37,891 bases of DNA, taken from NCBI GenBank assembly GCA_029260635.1, contig JAJDCW010000203.1, positions 1-37,891 of the forward strand. Direction: 5' to 3'. A model generated the notes under the pieces. It was not told the origin of the DNA, did not search any database, and saw only the letters and a list, made by a program, of their open reading frames with translations. This DNA is from Phycisphaeraceae bacterium. Its GTDB lineage: Bacteria > Planctomycetota > Phycisphaerae > Phycisphaerales > Phycisphaeraceae. The translations under genes and the position numbers were made by a program. Positions 31,340 to 37,891 of this stretch are shown in pieces; the stretch's first letter is position 1; the number at the start of each line of letters is the position of its first letter.

Positions 31340-32306
31340 TTCCTCACGCTCGAATGATGCTGACGGTTACCAGTGGTCGCACCGGCACCTGCTTGGGCTG
31401 GAAGGCCTGTCGGTCGAGGACATCCGGTTCCTGCTGACCACGGCGTTGGGGTTCGAGGGCGTCTCGACACGCAGCGTCAAGAAGGTGCCCGCCCTGCGCG
31501 GACGGGTGGTGGTGAACCTTTTCTTTGAAGACTCGACCCGGACACGCGCCAGCTTCAACCTCGCGGCGAGCCGGCTGTCCGCGGACGTCCTGGAGATGGC
31601 GGGCAAGGGCTCCAGCGTCTCCAAGGGCGAGACGTTGATCGATACCGCACGAAACATCGAGGCGATGGGCGTGGACGTGATCGTCTGCCGGCACCACCAC
31701 AGCGGGGCGGCGGCGCACCTGGCGGGGGCGGTGGATTGCTCGGTGATCAACGCCGGCGACGGGCAGCACGAGCACCCGACTCAGGGGCTATTAGATATCC
31801 TGACGATCGCCAAACGCACGGGGCGGACCGACACGTTTGACTTCTCCGGGCTGACCGTCGCGATTGTCGGCGACATCGCGCACAGCCGAGTGGCGCGGTC
31901 GAATGTGTATGGGTTGCTGAAGCTGGGGGCCCACGTGATCCTCGTAGGCCCACCGACTTTGTTGCCGGGAGCGTTTGTGGACCTGGGTTGCGAGTTGTCC
32001 AACAGTCTGGACGACGTGCTGCCGAGGGTGGATGTGGTGAACATGCTGCGGATTCAGTTCGAACGGCTCACCAGCCAGGCGTTCCCGAGCGTGCGCGAAT
32101 ACTCGACAAGGTTCGGCCTGAACGCGAAGCGACTGGCGCGGGCCAAGCCCGATCTGCTTGTGATGCACCCCGGGCCAATGAATCGCGGCGTCGAGATCGA
32201 CTCGGTCGTGGCGGATGGACCCAACTCGGCGATCCTCGAACAGGTCGCCAACGGCCTGAGCGTGCGGATGGCGGCGCTGTTTCTGGTCAGCGGAGCCCCG
32301 GCTTAG
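31329..32306 (+). CDS. pyrB: Aspartate carbamoyltransferase catalytic subunit
   Basis: The enzyme joins carbamoyl phosphate and aspartate in pyrimidine synthesis. From ATG 31329 it has 325 residues. The carbamoyl phosphate site is FFEDSTRTRASF (STRTR at 69-73), followed by KGSSVSKGETL. DGQHEHPTQGLLD and MHPGPMNRGVEI mark the aspartate domain. The reading frame is open further upstream, but that part overlaps pyrR and is not family-like. No regulatory subunit gene (pyrI) or pyrC is next to it. Confidence 0.95.
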   Translation: MVPDSSRSNDADGYQWSHRHLLGLEGLSVEDIRFLLTTALGFEGVSTRSVKKVPALRGRVVVNLFFEDSTRTRASFNLAASRLSADVLEMAGKGSSVSKGETLIDTARNIEAMGVDVIVCRHHHSGAAAHLAGAVDCSVINAGDGQHEHPTQGLLDILTIAKRTGRTDTFDFSGLTVAIVGDIAHSRVARSNVYGLLKLGAHVILVGPPTLLPGAFVDLGCELSNSLDDVLPRVDVVNMLRIQFERLTSQAFPSVREYSTRFGLNAKRLARAKPDLLVMHPGPMNRGVEIDSVVADGPNSAILEQVANGLSVRMAALFLVSGAPA

Positions 32307-32374
32307 CCGTGCGAGAAACACCGTTTGGCGGGTGAATCTCAAACAACACCGTCCCCAATTCCGGACACATCTGG

Positions 32375-32380
32375 TATAAC
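32375..32380 (+). promoter_or_regulatory. Extended -10 box for a leaderless gmk transcript
   Basis: TGGTATAAC (32372-32380) fits an extended -10 element. The box ends six nucleotides before the ATG and no Shine-Dalgarno sequence is present. The first transcribed base would lie at or next to the start codon. Confidence 0.5.
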
Positions 32381-32386
32381 TAGCAG

Positions 32387-33007
32387 ATGGGAACCCCCGT
32401 TGACCGTCAAAACGGCCTGCTGCTGATCATCTCCGGCCCGTCCGGGGTCGGCAAGACCACGATCACGCACCGGGTCCGCGTCCGTCTCAGCGCGGTTTTC
32501 AGCGTTTCAATGACCACACGCCCGATCACGGCAGAAGACACCGACGGCGTGGATTACCACTTCGTCGACGAGACCCAGTTCAAGTACAACCGCGACGCGG
32601 GCAATCTGCTTGAGTGGGCCAAGGTCTTTGGCAACTACTACGGCACACCCCGCCGGCCCGTCGAGGAAAACCTCGCCAACGGCCGACTGATGATCCTGGA
32701 GATCGACGTCGAGGGCGCGATCCAGATCAAGAAGAACATGCCCGAGTGCTTCTCGCTGTTTATCGAACCGCCGAACGAGGACACGCTGTTGCAGCGGCTG
32801 CGTCGTCGCCAGCGTGAAGATGAGCAGACGATCCGTGGCCGATTCGCCCGGGCCAAGCACGAGATCGACCGGGCCCGCGAGTGCGGTGTGTACGACGCTT
32901 TTATCGTCAATGACGACCTGGATGTGGCGGTCGATGAGGCCGTGCAGGCGGTAGCGGACGAGTTGGAACGCCGCCGCAAAGAGGCCGACCGGCTTGTTGG
33001 GAAGTAA
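32387..33007 (+). CDS. gmk: Guanylate kinase
   Basis: Guanylate kinase phosphorylates GMP to GDP with ATP. The 206-residue protein has the P-loop GPSGVGKTT at 17-25. The GMP-binding region is MTTRPITAEDTDGVDYHFVDE, with EWAKVFGNYYGTPRRPVEE after it. The lid segment RLRRRQREDEQTIRGRFARA is also typical. No rpoZ follows it, although that pairing is common in other bacteria. Confidence 0.95.
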   Translation: MGTPVDRQNGLLLIISGPSGVGKTTITHRVRVRLSAVFSVSMTTRPITAEDTDGVDYHFVDETQFKYNRDAGNLLEWAKVFGNYYGTPRRPVEENLANGRLMILEIDVEGAIQIKKNMPECFSLFIEPPNEDTLLQRLRRRQREDEQTIRGRFARAKHEIDRARECGVYDAFIVNDDLDVAVDEAVQAVADELERRRKEADRLVGK

Positions 33008-33053
33008 TCGTCCTTATTCGCTCATTAACCCCTTCCCGATTATCCTTAAACCC

Positions 33054-34301
33054 ATGAACGCGGCCGTATTCCTAGATCGCGACAACACGCTCATCCACAA
33101 CGATGGCGACCTGGGCGACCCGGCGAAGGTGCGCCTGATGCAGGGTGCGGCCACAGCCGTGGCTTCGCTGTGCGGGTTGGGCTACAAAGTCGTGGTCATC
33201 ACCAACCAGGGCGGGGTCGCGCGTGGCAAGTACACCGAAGTCGATGTGGACGCGGTCCATGAGAAACTCAGCGCGGTGCTGGCCGCCGGGGCGAACGGGG
33301 CGAAGGTCGCGCGGTATTACTACTGCCCCTATCACCCCGAGGGGACGGTCAGCCGGTACCGCAAGGAACACCCCAACCGAAAGCCCTCGCCGGGGATGCT
33401 CCAGGAGGCGGCACGCGATTTAGATTTAGACCTGTCACAGAGTTGGACGATCGGCGACCAGGTGCGTGACGTGCAGGCCGGGCTGTCGGCCGGAACGCGG
33501 GCGATCCTGCTGCGTCAGGACGCGGACCGGCTCAAGCCCTTCGATCCACGGCAGCATCCGGGGCTCAATGACGCGGCCGGTGAATCGACCGATCCGAAAG
33601 CCACACCGGACTTCTACGCACGCAACCTGGTCGAGGCGGTGCGGATCGTGGCCCAGCAACGCAAACCCGAGACCAGCGAGCAGATCCACCGGTCGGGACC
33701 GACCCAGCGCAAGTGGGACGCGGCCGCGGTCGCCAAGTTGCAGCGCGAACGGCAGAAGCCAAATGAGACGGATAGCGGTCCGGGTCCGGGTGGATCAGGC
33801 CGGACGGGTTCCGATGATGGCACATCGCCCGGGTCCGGCGTCAAGATGCAGGCGGCGGGCACCGCGGTGGCATCAGCGGGGAAGACGGCGAAAGCCGAGG
33901 CTAAGCCGTTCCGCCCCTGGAACGTGCCGACCGCGGAACTGGATGACGTGGTCGAGGAAGAAATGGTGGCGTCTACCCAGAGCAAGGCCACGGTGGTCGA
34001 GCGGGCCGTCGCTTCGGAGGGTGCCGCATTATCCAAACCGGTTGCTCCAGCCAATGAGCCCGACCCCGCCGATGAAAAAACACTTCGGCTGATCCTCCAG
34101 GAACTGCGTAACCAGCGCGGTACGGGCACGGAATTTTCATACATTCGGATCATGGCGATCGTGCTGCAGACCGTCGCCGGTGCGTGCCTGCTGGGCGCGT
34201 TCTGGCTGGGCGCGGCGGACGGGGTCCTGTTCATGCGGCTGTTAGGCTCCGCGATCTTCGTGCAACTGGCGGTGATCGCCGCCTTGCTCTGGGAGCGATA
34301 G
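33054..34301 (+). CDS. GmhB-like HAD phosphatase fused to membrane helices
   Basis: Residues 1-185 are a HAD hydrolase closest to D,D-heptose 1,7-bisphosphate phosphatase (GmhB), which acts in LPS heptose synthesis. Motifs are FLDRDNTL (D8, D10), TNQGGVARG (T50) and the RKPSPGML and IGDQVRDVQAG segments. The zinc loop is altered: it keeps CPYHPEG but has HPN where GmhB has CxC. GmhB proteins have about 190 residues, whereas this one has 415. Residues 220-345 are low complexity, and two membrane helices lie at about 366-384 and 390-411. The neighbouring heptosyltransferase supports a heptose role. The open frame further upstream is not family-like; ATG 33054 gives the standard start. Confidence 0.82.
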   Translation: MNAAVFLDRDNTLIHNDGDLGDPAKVRLMQGAATAVASLCGLGYKVVVITNQGGVARGKYTEVDVDAVHEKLSAVLAAGANGAKVARYYYCPYHPEGTVSRYRKEHPNRKPSPGMLQEAARDLDLDLSQSWTIGDQVRDVQAGLSAGTRAILLRQDADRLKPFDPRQHPGLNDAAGESTDPKATPDFYARNLVEAVRIVAQQRKPETSEQIHRSGPTQRKWDAAAVAKLQRERQKPNETDSGPGPGGSGRTGSDDGTSPGSGVKMQAAGTAVASAGKTAKAEAKPFRPWNVPTAELDDVVEEEMVASTQSKATVVERAVASEGAALSKPVAPANEPDPADEKTLRLILQELRNQRGTGTEFSYIRIMAIVLQTVAGACLLGAFWLGAADGVLFMRLLGSAIFVQLAVIAALLWER

Positions 34302-34362
34302 CCCCCGGATTAAGTCGATCATATCTCTCAATCTGAATGCGGGGTTGCTCTGGGCGTGTTGT

Positions 34363-34368
34363 TATACT
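34363..34368 (+). promoter_or_regulatory. Candidate extended -10 box of the heptosyltransferase gene
   Basis: TGTTATACT (34360-34368) fits an extended -10 element and ends seven nucleotides before the ATG at 34376. There is no Shine-Dalgarno sequence, so the mRNA may be leaderless. Confidence 0.45.
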
Positions 34369-34375
34369 TGTCCGG

Positions 34376-35464
34376 ATGTCTCAGACAGTTCCTATCATTG
34401 ATGCACGCCGGCTGCTGGTCGTGATGCCGACCTGGCTGGGCGATTGCGTGATGGCGATGCCGACCCTGCGGGCGTTGCGCGGGCTGTACCCGGAGGCGCA
34501 CATCACGGCGTTGATGGGGGCCGTGGTTCGGCCGATCGTGGACGCGAACCCCTGGATCAACCGGACGATCACCGTGCGCAGCAAGCGCAAGGGCAAATCC
34601 GACGGCCGACGCGGCGGGCCGATCCGGCTGGCGGCCCGGCTGGCGGCGGGGGAGTTCGATACCGCGGTGATCCTGCCAAACAGCTTCCGAAGCGCCCTGG
34701 TCACGGCCATGGCGAAGATCCCACACCGGGTCGGGTACGACCGGGACGGGCGCGGCGTCTTGCTGACCGACCGGCTTCTCGCGAGACGAACGCTTGAGGG
34801 CTTTGTCCCCGTGCCAACCCGGGATTACTACCTGGGGCTGGCAAGGTATCTGGGGTGCACGGACCCGGACCCGACGATGCAGTTATTTACCCGGCCCGAG
34901 CACGACACGCAGGCGGATGCGCTTCTTAAGCAGGGCGGGTACGACCCCGAATCCCGTCGACGTTTCGTGTTGCTGAACCCGGGGGCGAACTACGGCGACG
35001 CGAAGATGTGGCACCCCGAGCGCTACGCAGAGGTCGCCGACCGGTGCGCGAACGAACTCGATGCGTTCGTGGCCGTGAACGGTTCGCCGAAGGAAAGGGA
35101 AATCCTGGACCGTGTGCTTGGAGCCGCGAAGACCCCGATCTTCGACCTGTCCGCCGCGGGGATGCCTCTGAGTCTGTTGAAGAGCATCGTCCGACGTGCG
35201 TCGGTGATGGTGACCAATGACACCGGGCCGAGGCACGTCGCGGCTGCGTTGGGCACGCCGGTGGTGACGATCTTCGGCCCGACGGACCCGGCGTGGACCA
35301 GGATCGGGTTTGATGCCGAGCGGCAGGTGATGGTCAAGGTGTTCTGCGGACCTTGCCAGAAGAAGCAGTGCCCGCTGGACCACCGGTGCATGACGCGGAT
35401 CGACGCCGACATGGTGGTTCAGCAGGTCAACGACCTGGTGCAGGGCGTGGGGGCCGGCGCGTGA
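34376..35464 (+). CDS. GT9 ADP-heptose:LPS heptosyltransferase
   Basis: The enzyme transfers heptose from ADP-heptose to the LPS inner core on the cytoplasmic face of the inner membrane. The 362-residue protein has the two-domain GT-B layout. The N-terminal part contains VVMPTWLGDCVMAMPTLRAL with catalytic-site D23. The donor-binding part has NPGANYGDAKMWHPERYAEV and TNDTGPRHVAAALGTPVVTI followed by FGPTDP. A cluster of four cysteines near the C-terminus (CGPCQKKQCPLDHRCM) is common in WaaF-type proteins. The glycosyltransferase downstream starts at or near its stop codon. WaaF is the closest well-known relative, but the exact linkage cannot be told. Confidence 0.9.
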   Translation: MSQTVPIIDARRLLVVMPTWLGDCVMAMPTLRALRGLYPEAHITALMGAVVRPIVDANPWINRTITVRSKRKGKSDGRRGGPIRLAARLAAGEFDTAVILPNSFRSALVTAMAKIPHRVGYDRDGRGVLLTDRLLARRTLEGFVPVPTRDYYLGLARYLGCTDPDPTMQLFTRPEHDTQADALLKQGGYDPESRRRFVLLNPGANYGDAKMWHPERYAEVADRCANELDAFVAVNGSPKEREILDRVLGAAKTPIFDLSAAGMPLSLLKSIVRRASVMVTNDTGPRHVAAALGTPVVTIFGPTDPAWTRIGFDAERQVMVKVFCGPCQKKQCPLDHRCMTRIDADMVVQQVNDLVQGVGAGA

Positions 35465-35487
35465 GCGGACCCGATCGGCCGACCAAT

Positions 35488-36696
35488 ATGAAGATCGCCA
35501 TCGTGATCGAGAGCTTCGACCCACACGCGGGGGGGCTGGAGCGTTCGACCGCACAGATCGCCACGGAATTAGCTGGGCGGGGGCATCGGGTCACGCTCTT
35601 GGCGGGGGGCTGCCGGGACACGAACAGCCTGCCGGGCGTGACCATCCGGGCGATGACCACGCGCAAGCGGTCATCGGCGTTGCGGCTTTTTCTGTTTAAC
35701 AGATGGGCTAAAACCCAACTCGCCGAGGATTCCGGGGCGGGCGGGTTTGATGTGAGTTTGTCGATGACCACCGCCGTGCCGTCTGCGGTGCTGCAGCCGC
35801 GCGGGGGGACGGTGCGGGAGACACTCGAACGCAACATCGCGATGCGATCGACTTTTGGCGCACGGCTTGCCAAACGCGTCGGGATTTGGTTAAACCCTAA
35901 GCAACAGTTGCTTCTTTACTACGAGAAGCGGGCGCTGGCGGATGAAGGGTTGGTCAAGGTCGCCGCCGTTAGCGGGTATGTGACCCGACAACTACAAGAG
36001 CACTACGGCCTGCCAACCGACAAGATTACGCTGATCCCCAACGCGGCGGTGATGCCGAAGGTGGATAAGAAGCAGCGAGATGAATGGCGGGAACGCATCC
36101 GAAGTGGGTTTGATATTTCGGACGACACGACGGTGTTTCTATTTGCGGCGATCAATCCCCGGCTCAAGGGGTTCGAGCCGTTGATGAAGGCGATGGCGTT
36201 ACTCAAGGACCGCGGCGTCCTGGCGGTCGTGCTGCTGGCCGGCGACTTCTGGCATAGCCACAACCGATACGCGGCCAGCCTGGGTGTACGCGACCGGGTG
36301 CGTTTTGTCCGGCACACCAAGCAGATCGAGTCGCTTTACGCCGCGGCCGACGTGACGGTCCACCCGACGTTCTACGATCCCGCCAGCAAGGTGGTCATCG
36401 AGTCGCTGATGATGGGCGTCCCGGCGATCAGCACGGTTTACAACGGGGCCAGCGACCTGATCGAGCCGACTGATGGGGCAACTGAAAGTGTCCGTGGCCG
36501 GGTGATCCCGGACCCGTCGGACGTCAAGGCACTGGCCGACGCGATGCAGGCGATGACCGACCCGGAGGAGCTGAAAAAGTGCTCTCAGGCCGCCCAGGGG
36601 CTCGATGGACTGCTTTCGATGCGGGCTCATGTGGACCTGCTGGAGGTGGTTTTGCGTGATGCGGCGGGCGAAATAAGCCTCAAACCCAGTGATTGA
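35488..36696 (+). CDS. GT4 glycosyltransferase, WaaG-like
   Basis: This cytoplasmic GT-B enzyme probably adds a sugar to the LPS core. From ATG 35488 it has 402 residues. Family features are MKIAIVIESFDPHAGGLERS at the start, the central segment FLFAAINPRLKGFEPLMKAM, and the C-terminal donor site HPTFYDPASKVVIESLMMGVP with the E-x7-E-like acidic site. GTG 35461 is an alternative start that overlaps the heptosyltransferase stop by four bases (GTGA) and would give nine more residues. The tight linkage to the heptosyltransferase suggests one transcript. Confidence 0.88.
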   Translation: MKIAIVIESFDPHAGGLERSTAQIATELAGRGHRVTLLAGGCRDTNSLPGVTIRAMTTRKRSSALRLFLFNRWAKTQLAEDSGAGGFDVSLSMTTAVPSAVLQPRGGTVRETLERNIAMRSTFGARLAKRVGIWLNPKQQLLLYYEKRALADEGLVKVAAVSGYVTRQLQEHYGLPTDKITLIPNAAVMPKVDKKQRDEWRERIRSGFDISDDTTVFLFAAINPRLKGFEPLMKAMALLKDRGVLAVVLLAGDFWHSHNRYAASLGVRDRVRFVRHTKQIESLYAAADVTVHPTFYDPASKVVIESLMMGVPAISTVYNGASDLIEPTDGATESVRGRVIPDPSDVKALADAMQAMTDPEELKKCSQAAQGLDGLLSMRAHVDLLEVVLRDAAGEISLKPSD

Positions 36697-36753
36697 CAGG
36701 GGATACAGTCGTATCCGGTTTGCCTAGACGGAATTCGGGGGCAGCCTGTGGAT

Positions 36754-36783
36754 TTGCAACAACCTGCTAAACCAGCCTATACT
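36754..36783 (+). promoter_or_regulatory. Candidate promoter of the str operon
   Basis: TTGCAA (36754-36759) and TATACT (36778-36783) are separated by 18 nt. Transcription would start near 36790, giving a leader of about 90 nt before rpsL. Together with the TTGACA pair at 9160, it suggests that the ribosomal operons use standard sigma-70 promoters. Confidence 0.55.
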
Positions 36784-36881
36784 GCCCGACTCGACTTGTA
36801 CCCCGGACGTCTTGGAATGGCCCTGCGGTTATTTCACTGGACCTTCGGCAACCCGGAACCCCGGACTCGGAACGGTTAGAT

Positions 36882-37256
36882 ATGCCAACGATTAATCAGC
36901 TCGTCCGCAAGCCCCGTCGCACGCCTAAGTCCAAGTCCAAGGTCAAGGACCTTGACGCGTGCCCTCAGCGTCGCGGCGTGTGTCTTCAGGTCAAGACCGT
37001 GACCCCCAAGAAGCCGAACTCGGCTCTGCGCAAGGTCTGCCGTGTCCGTCTGTCTAACGGCAAAGAGATCTCGGCCTACATCGGTGGCGAAGGCCACAAC
37101 CTCCAGGAACACAGCATCGTGCTGGTCCGTGGCGGCCGTGTGCGTGACCTCCCCGGTGTGCGTTACCACGTCGTGCGTGGCTCGCTTGACTGCCTGGGTG
37201 TCGAAGGCCGTAACCGCGGCCGTTCGAAGTACGGCGTGAAGAAGGCCAAGGGTTAA
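36882..37256 (+). CDS. rpsL: 30S ribosomal protein S12
   Basis: S12 acts in decoding and is the site of streptomycin-resistance mutations. The 124-residue protein starts [12 protein letters not shown] and contains [17 protein letters not shown], with the wild-type lysine at the main resistance position. [13 protein letters not shown] is the usual site of aspartate methylthiolation. The sequence ends [12 protein letters not shown], the standard form. Confidence 0.97.
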   Translation: MPTINQLVRKPRRTPKSKSKVKDLDACPQRRGVCLQVKTVTPKKPNSALRKVCRVRLSNGKEISAYIGGEGHNLQEHSIVLVRGGRVRDLPGVRYHVVRGSLDCLGVEGRNRGRSKYGVKKAKG

Positions 37257-37260
37257 TTAA

Positions 37261-37298
37261 GCGATTCGCTTTTAGCCGTTAGCTCTTAGTTAAGAGCT
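37261..37298 (+). repeat. Hairpins and GCTAA-type repeat, rpsL-rpsG gap
   Basis: CGCTTTTAGCCGTTAGC (37267-37283) carries the repeat in reverse orientation (GCTAACGGCTAAAAGCG on the other strand). It runs into the perfect 8-bp inverted repeat AGCTCTTA-GT-TAAGAGCT (37281-37298). The remaining 128 bases of this gap show no strong feature other than AAAGGA before rpsG. Confidence 0.5.
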
Positions 37299-37426
37299 TG
37301 CGGAAAGTTTCAGTTTCATCATTGATCGGCAAGTAATCGGACAAGTCAACGTGACGCGTCCGGTGAACGAAGGGTTTGGAAGCAGCGTGCTCTCCTGCCT
37401 GACGAGCCGACGGAAAGGAATGCCCG

Positions 37427-37891
37427 ATGGGCAGCAGAATCACCAAAGCAGAACAGCAGCTCAAACCGGACCCTCGCTACGGCGACAAGGTCCTGTCCCG
37501 TTTCATCAACTGTGTCATGCGTGACGGCAAGAAGGCGGTCGCCCAGCGCGTCGTCTACGCCGCCATCGACGAGATCGAAAAACGGACCAAAGGCGAGCCG
37601 ACCGGCATCGAAGTCTTCCGCGAAGCGATCGCGAACGTCCGGCCCGAGGTCGAGGTCCGGTCCAAACGTGTCGGCGGTACCAACTACCAGGTGCCCATGC
37701 AGGTCAGCCGGCGTCGCCAGCAGAGCCTGACCTTCCGCTGGATCATCAACGCCGCCCGCGCCGAGTCCGGCAAGCCGATGCATCTGCGTCTGGCCCGCGA
37801 GCTGTACGACGCCTCCCGCAAGGAAGGAAAGGCCATGAACACCCGCGACCAGGTCCACCGCATGGCCGCCGCGAACAAGGCGTTCGCCCAC
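37427..37891 (+). CDS. rpsG: 30S ribosomal protein S7 (3' end cut by window)
   Basis: S7 organises the small-subunit head near the E site. The visible 155 residues start MGSRITKAEQQLKPDPRYG. They include RVGGTNYQVPMQVSRRRQQ and WIINAARAESGKPM, and end NKAFAH. Most S7 proteins end only a few residues later (typically YRW), so nearly the whole gene is present. An ATG at 37420 is in another frame and is not the start. AAAGGA lies eight nucleotides upstream. Confidence 0.96.
   Translation, partial: MGSRITKAEQQLKPDPRYGDKVLSRFINCVMRDGKKAVAQRVVYAAIDEIEKRTKGEPTGIEVFREAIANVRPEVEVRSKRVGGTNYQVPMQVSRRRQQSLTFRWIINAARAESGKPMHLRLARELYDASRKEGKAMNTRDQVHRMAAANKAFAH

Noticed and set aside
1-37891. CRISPR arrays, tRNA genes, insertion sequences and prophage genes
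   Set aside because: No regular direct repeats with spacers, cloverleaf sequences, transposase or phage-like proteins were seen in the window.

Overview
The window is chromosomal DNA from a GC-rich Gram-negative bacterium, most likely a member of the Planctomycetota and probably class Phycisphaerae. This placement is inference from several traits: a Ser/Thr kinase with a DMG motif and a C-terminal membrane anchor, a secreted sialate O-acetylesterase-like enzyme with a long extra C-terminal domain, G/T-rich intergenic DNA, and an S10-spc-alpha ribosomal supercluster that has lost rpmD and rpsD. LPS-core type genes support a Gram-negative envelope. No tRNA, rRNA, CRISPR array, transposase or phage gene was seen.

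Layout. Positions 1-8.5 kb hold unrelated housekeeping and signalling genes: a membrane-anchored kinase (minus strand), a polyprenyl diphosphate synthase, a PAS-GAF-receiver signalling protein, an RsmB-like rRNA methyltransferase, and a secreted esterase (minus strand). A DUF151 (bifunctional nuclease family) gene follows. From 9.2 to 25.7 kb lies one long plus-strand ribosomal cluster: rpsJ-rplC-rplD-rplW-rplB-rpsS-rplV-rpsC-rplP-rpmC-rpsQ-rplN-rplX-rplE-rpsN-rpsH-rplF-rplR-rpsE-rplO-secY-map-infA-rpmJ-rpsM-rpsK-rpoA-rplQ. It has a good candidate promoter at 9160-9187, an internal candidate promoter before map, and a strong intrinsic terminator after rplQ. From 26 to 36.7 kb come surE, mgtE, holA, a lipoprotein gene, pyrR-pyrB, gmk, a GmhB-like phosphatase fused to membrane helices, a heptosyltransferase and a WaaG-like glycosyltransferase. 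The last three look like an LPS inner-core set. The window ends in the str operon (rpsL, and rpsG lacking only its last few codons).

The genes are mostly conventional. The unusual content is in the gaps between ribosomal genes. Nearly every gap contains one or several perfect short inverted repeats, often in tandem. The rpmJ-rpsM and rpsM-rpsK gaps share an architecture (hairpin, hairpin, GTTTAACCG linker, hairpin) with different but self-complementary stems. The rpsK-rpoA gap, where rpsD would normally sit, has two perfect 8-bp stems in pseudoknot order just before the rpoA start. Four ribosomal gaps carry a degenerate 8-nt GCTAA-type repeat. Several non-ribosomal genes have a -10-like box ending 6-8 nt before the ATG and no Shine-Dalgarno sequence, suggesting leaderless transcripts. 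An 81-nt extended hairpin sits upstream of pyrR. All structure calls were made by eye and were not computed.
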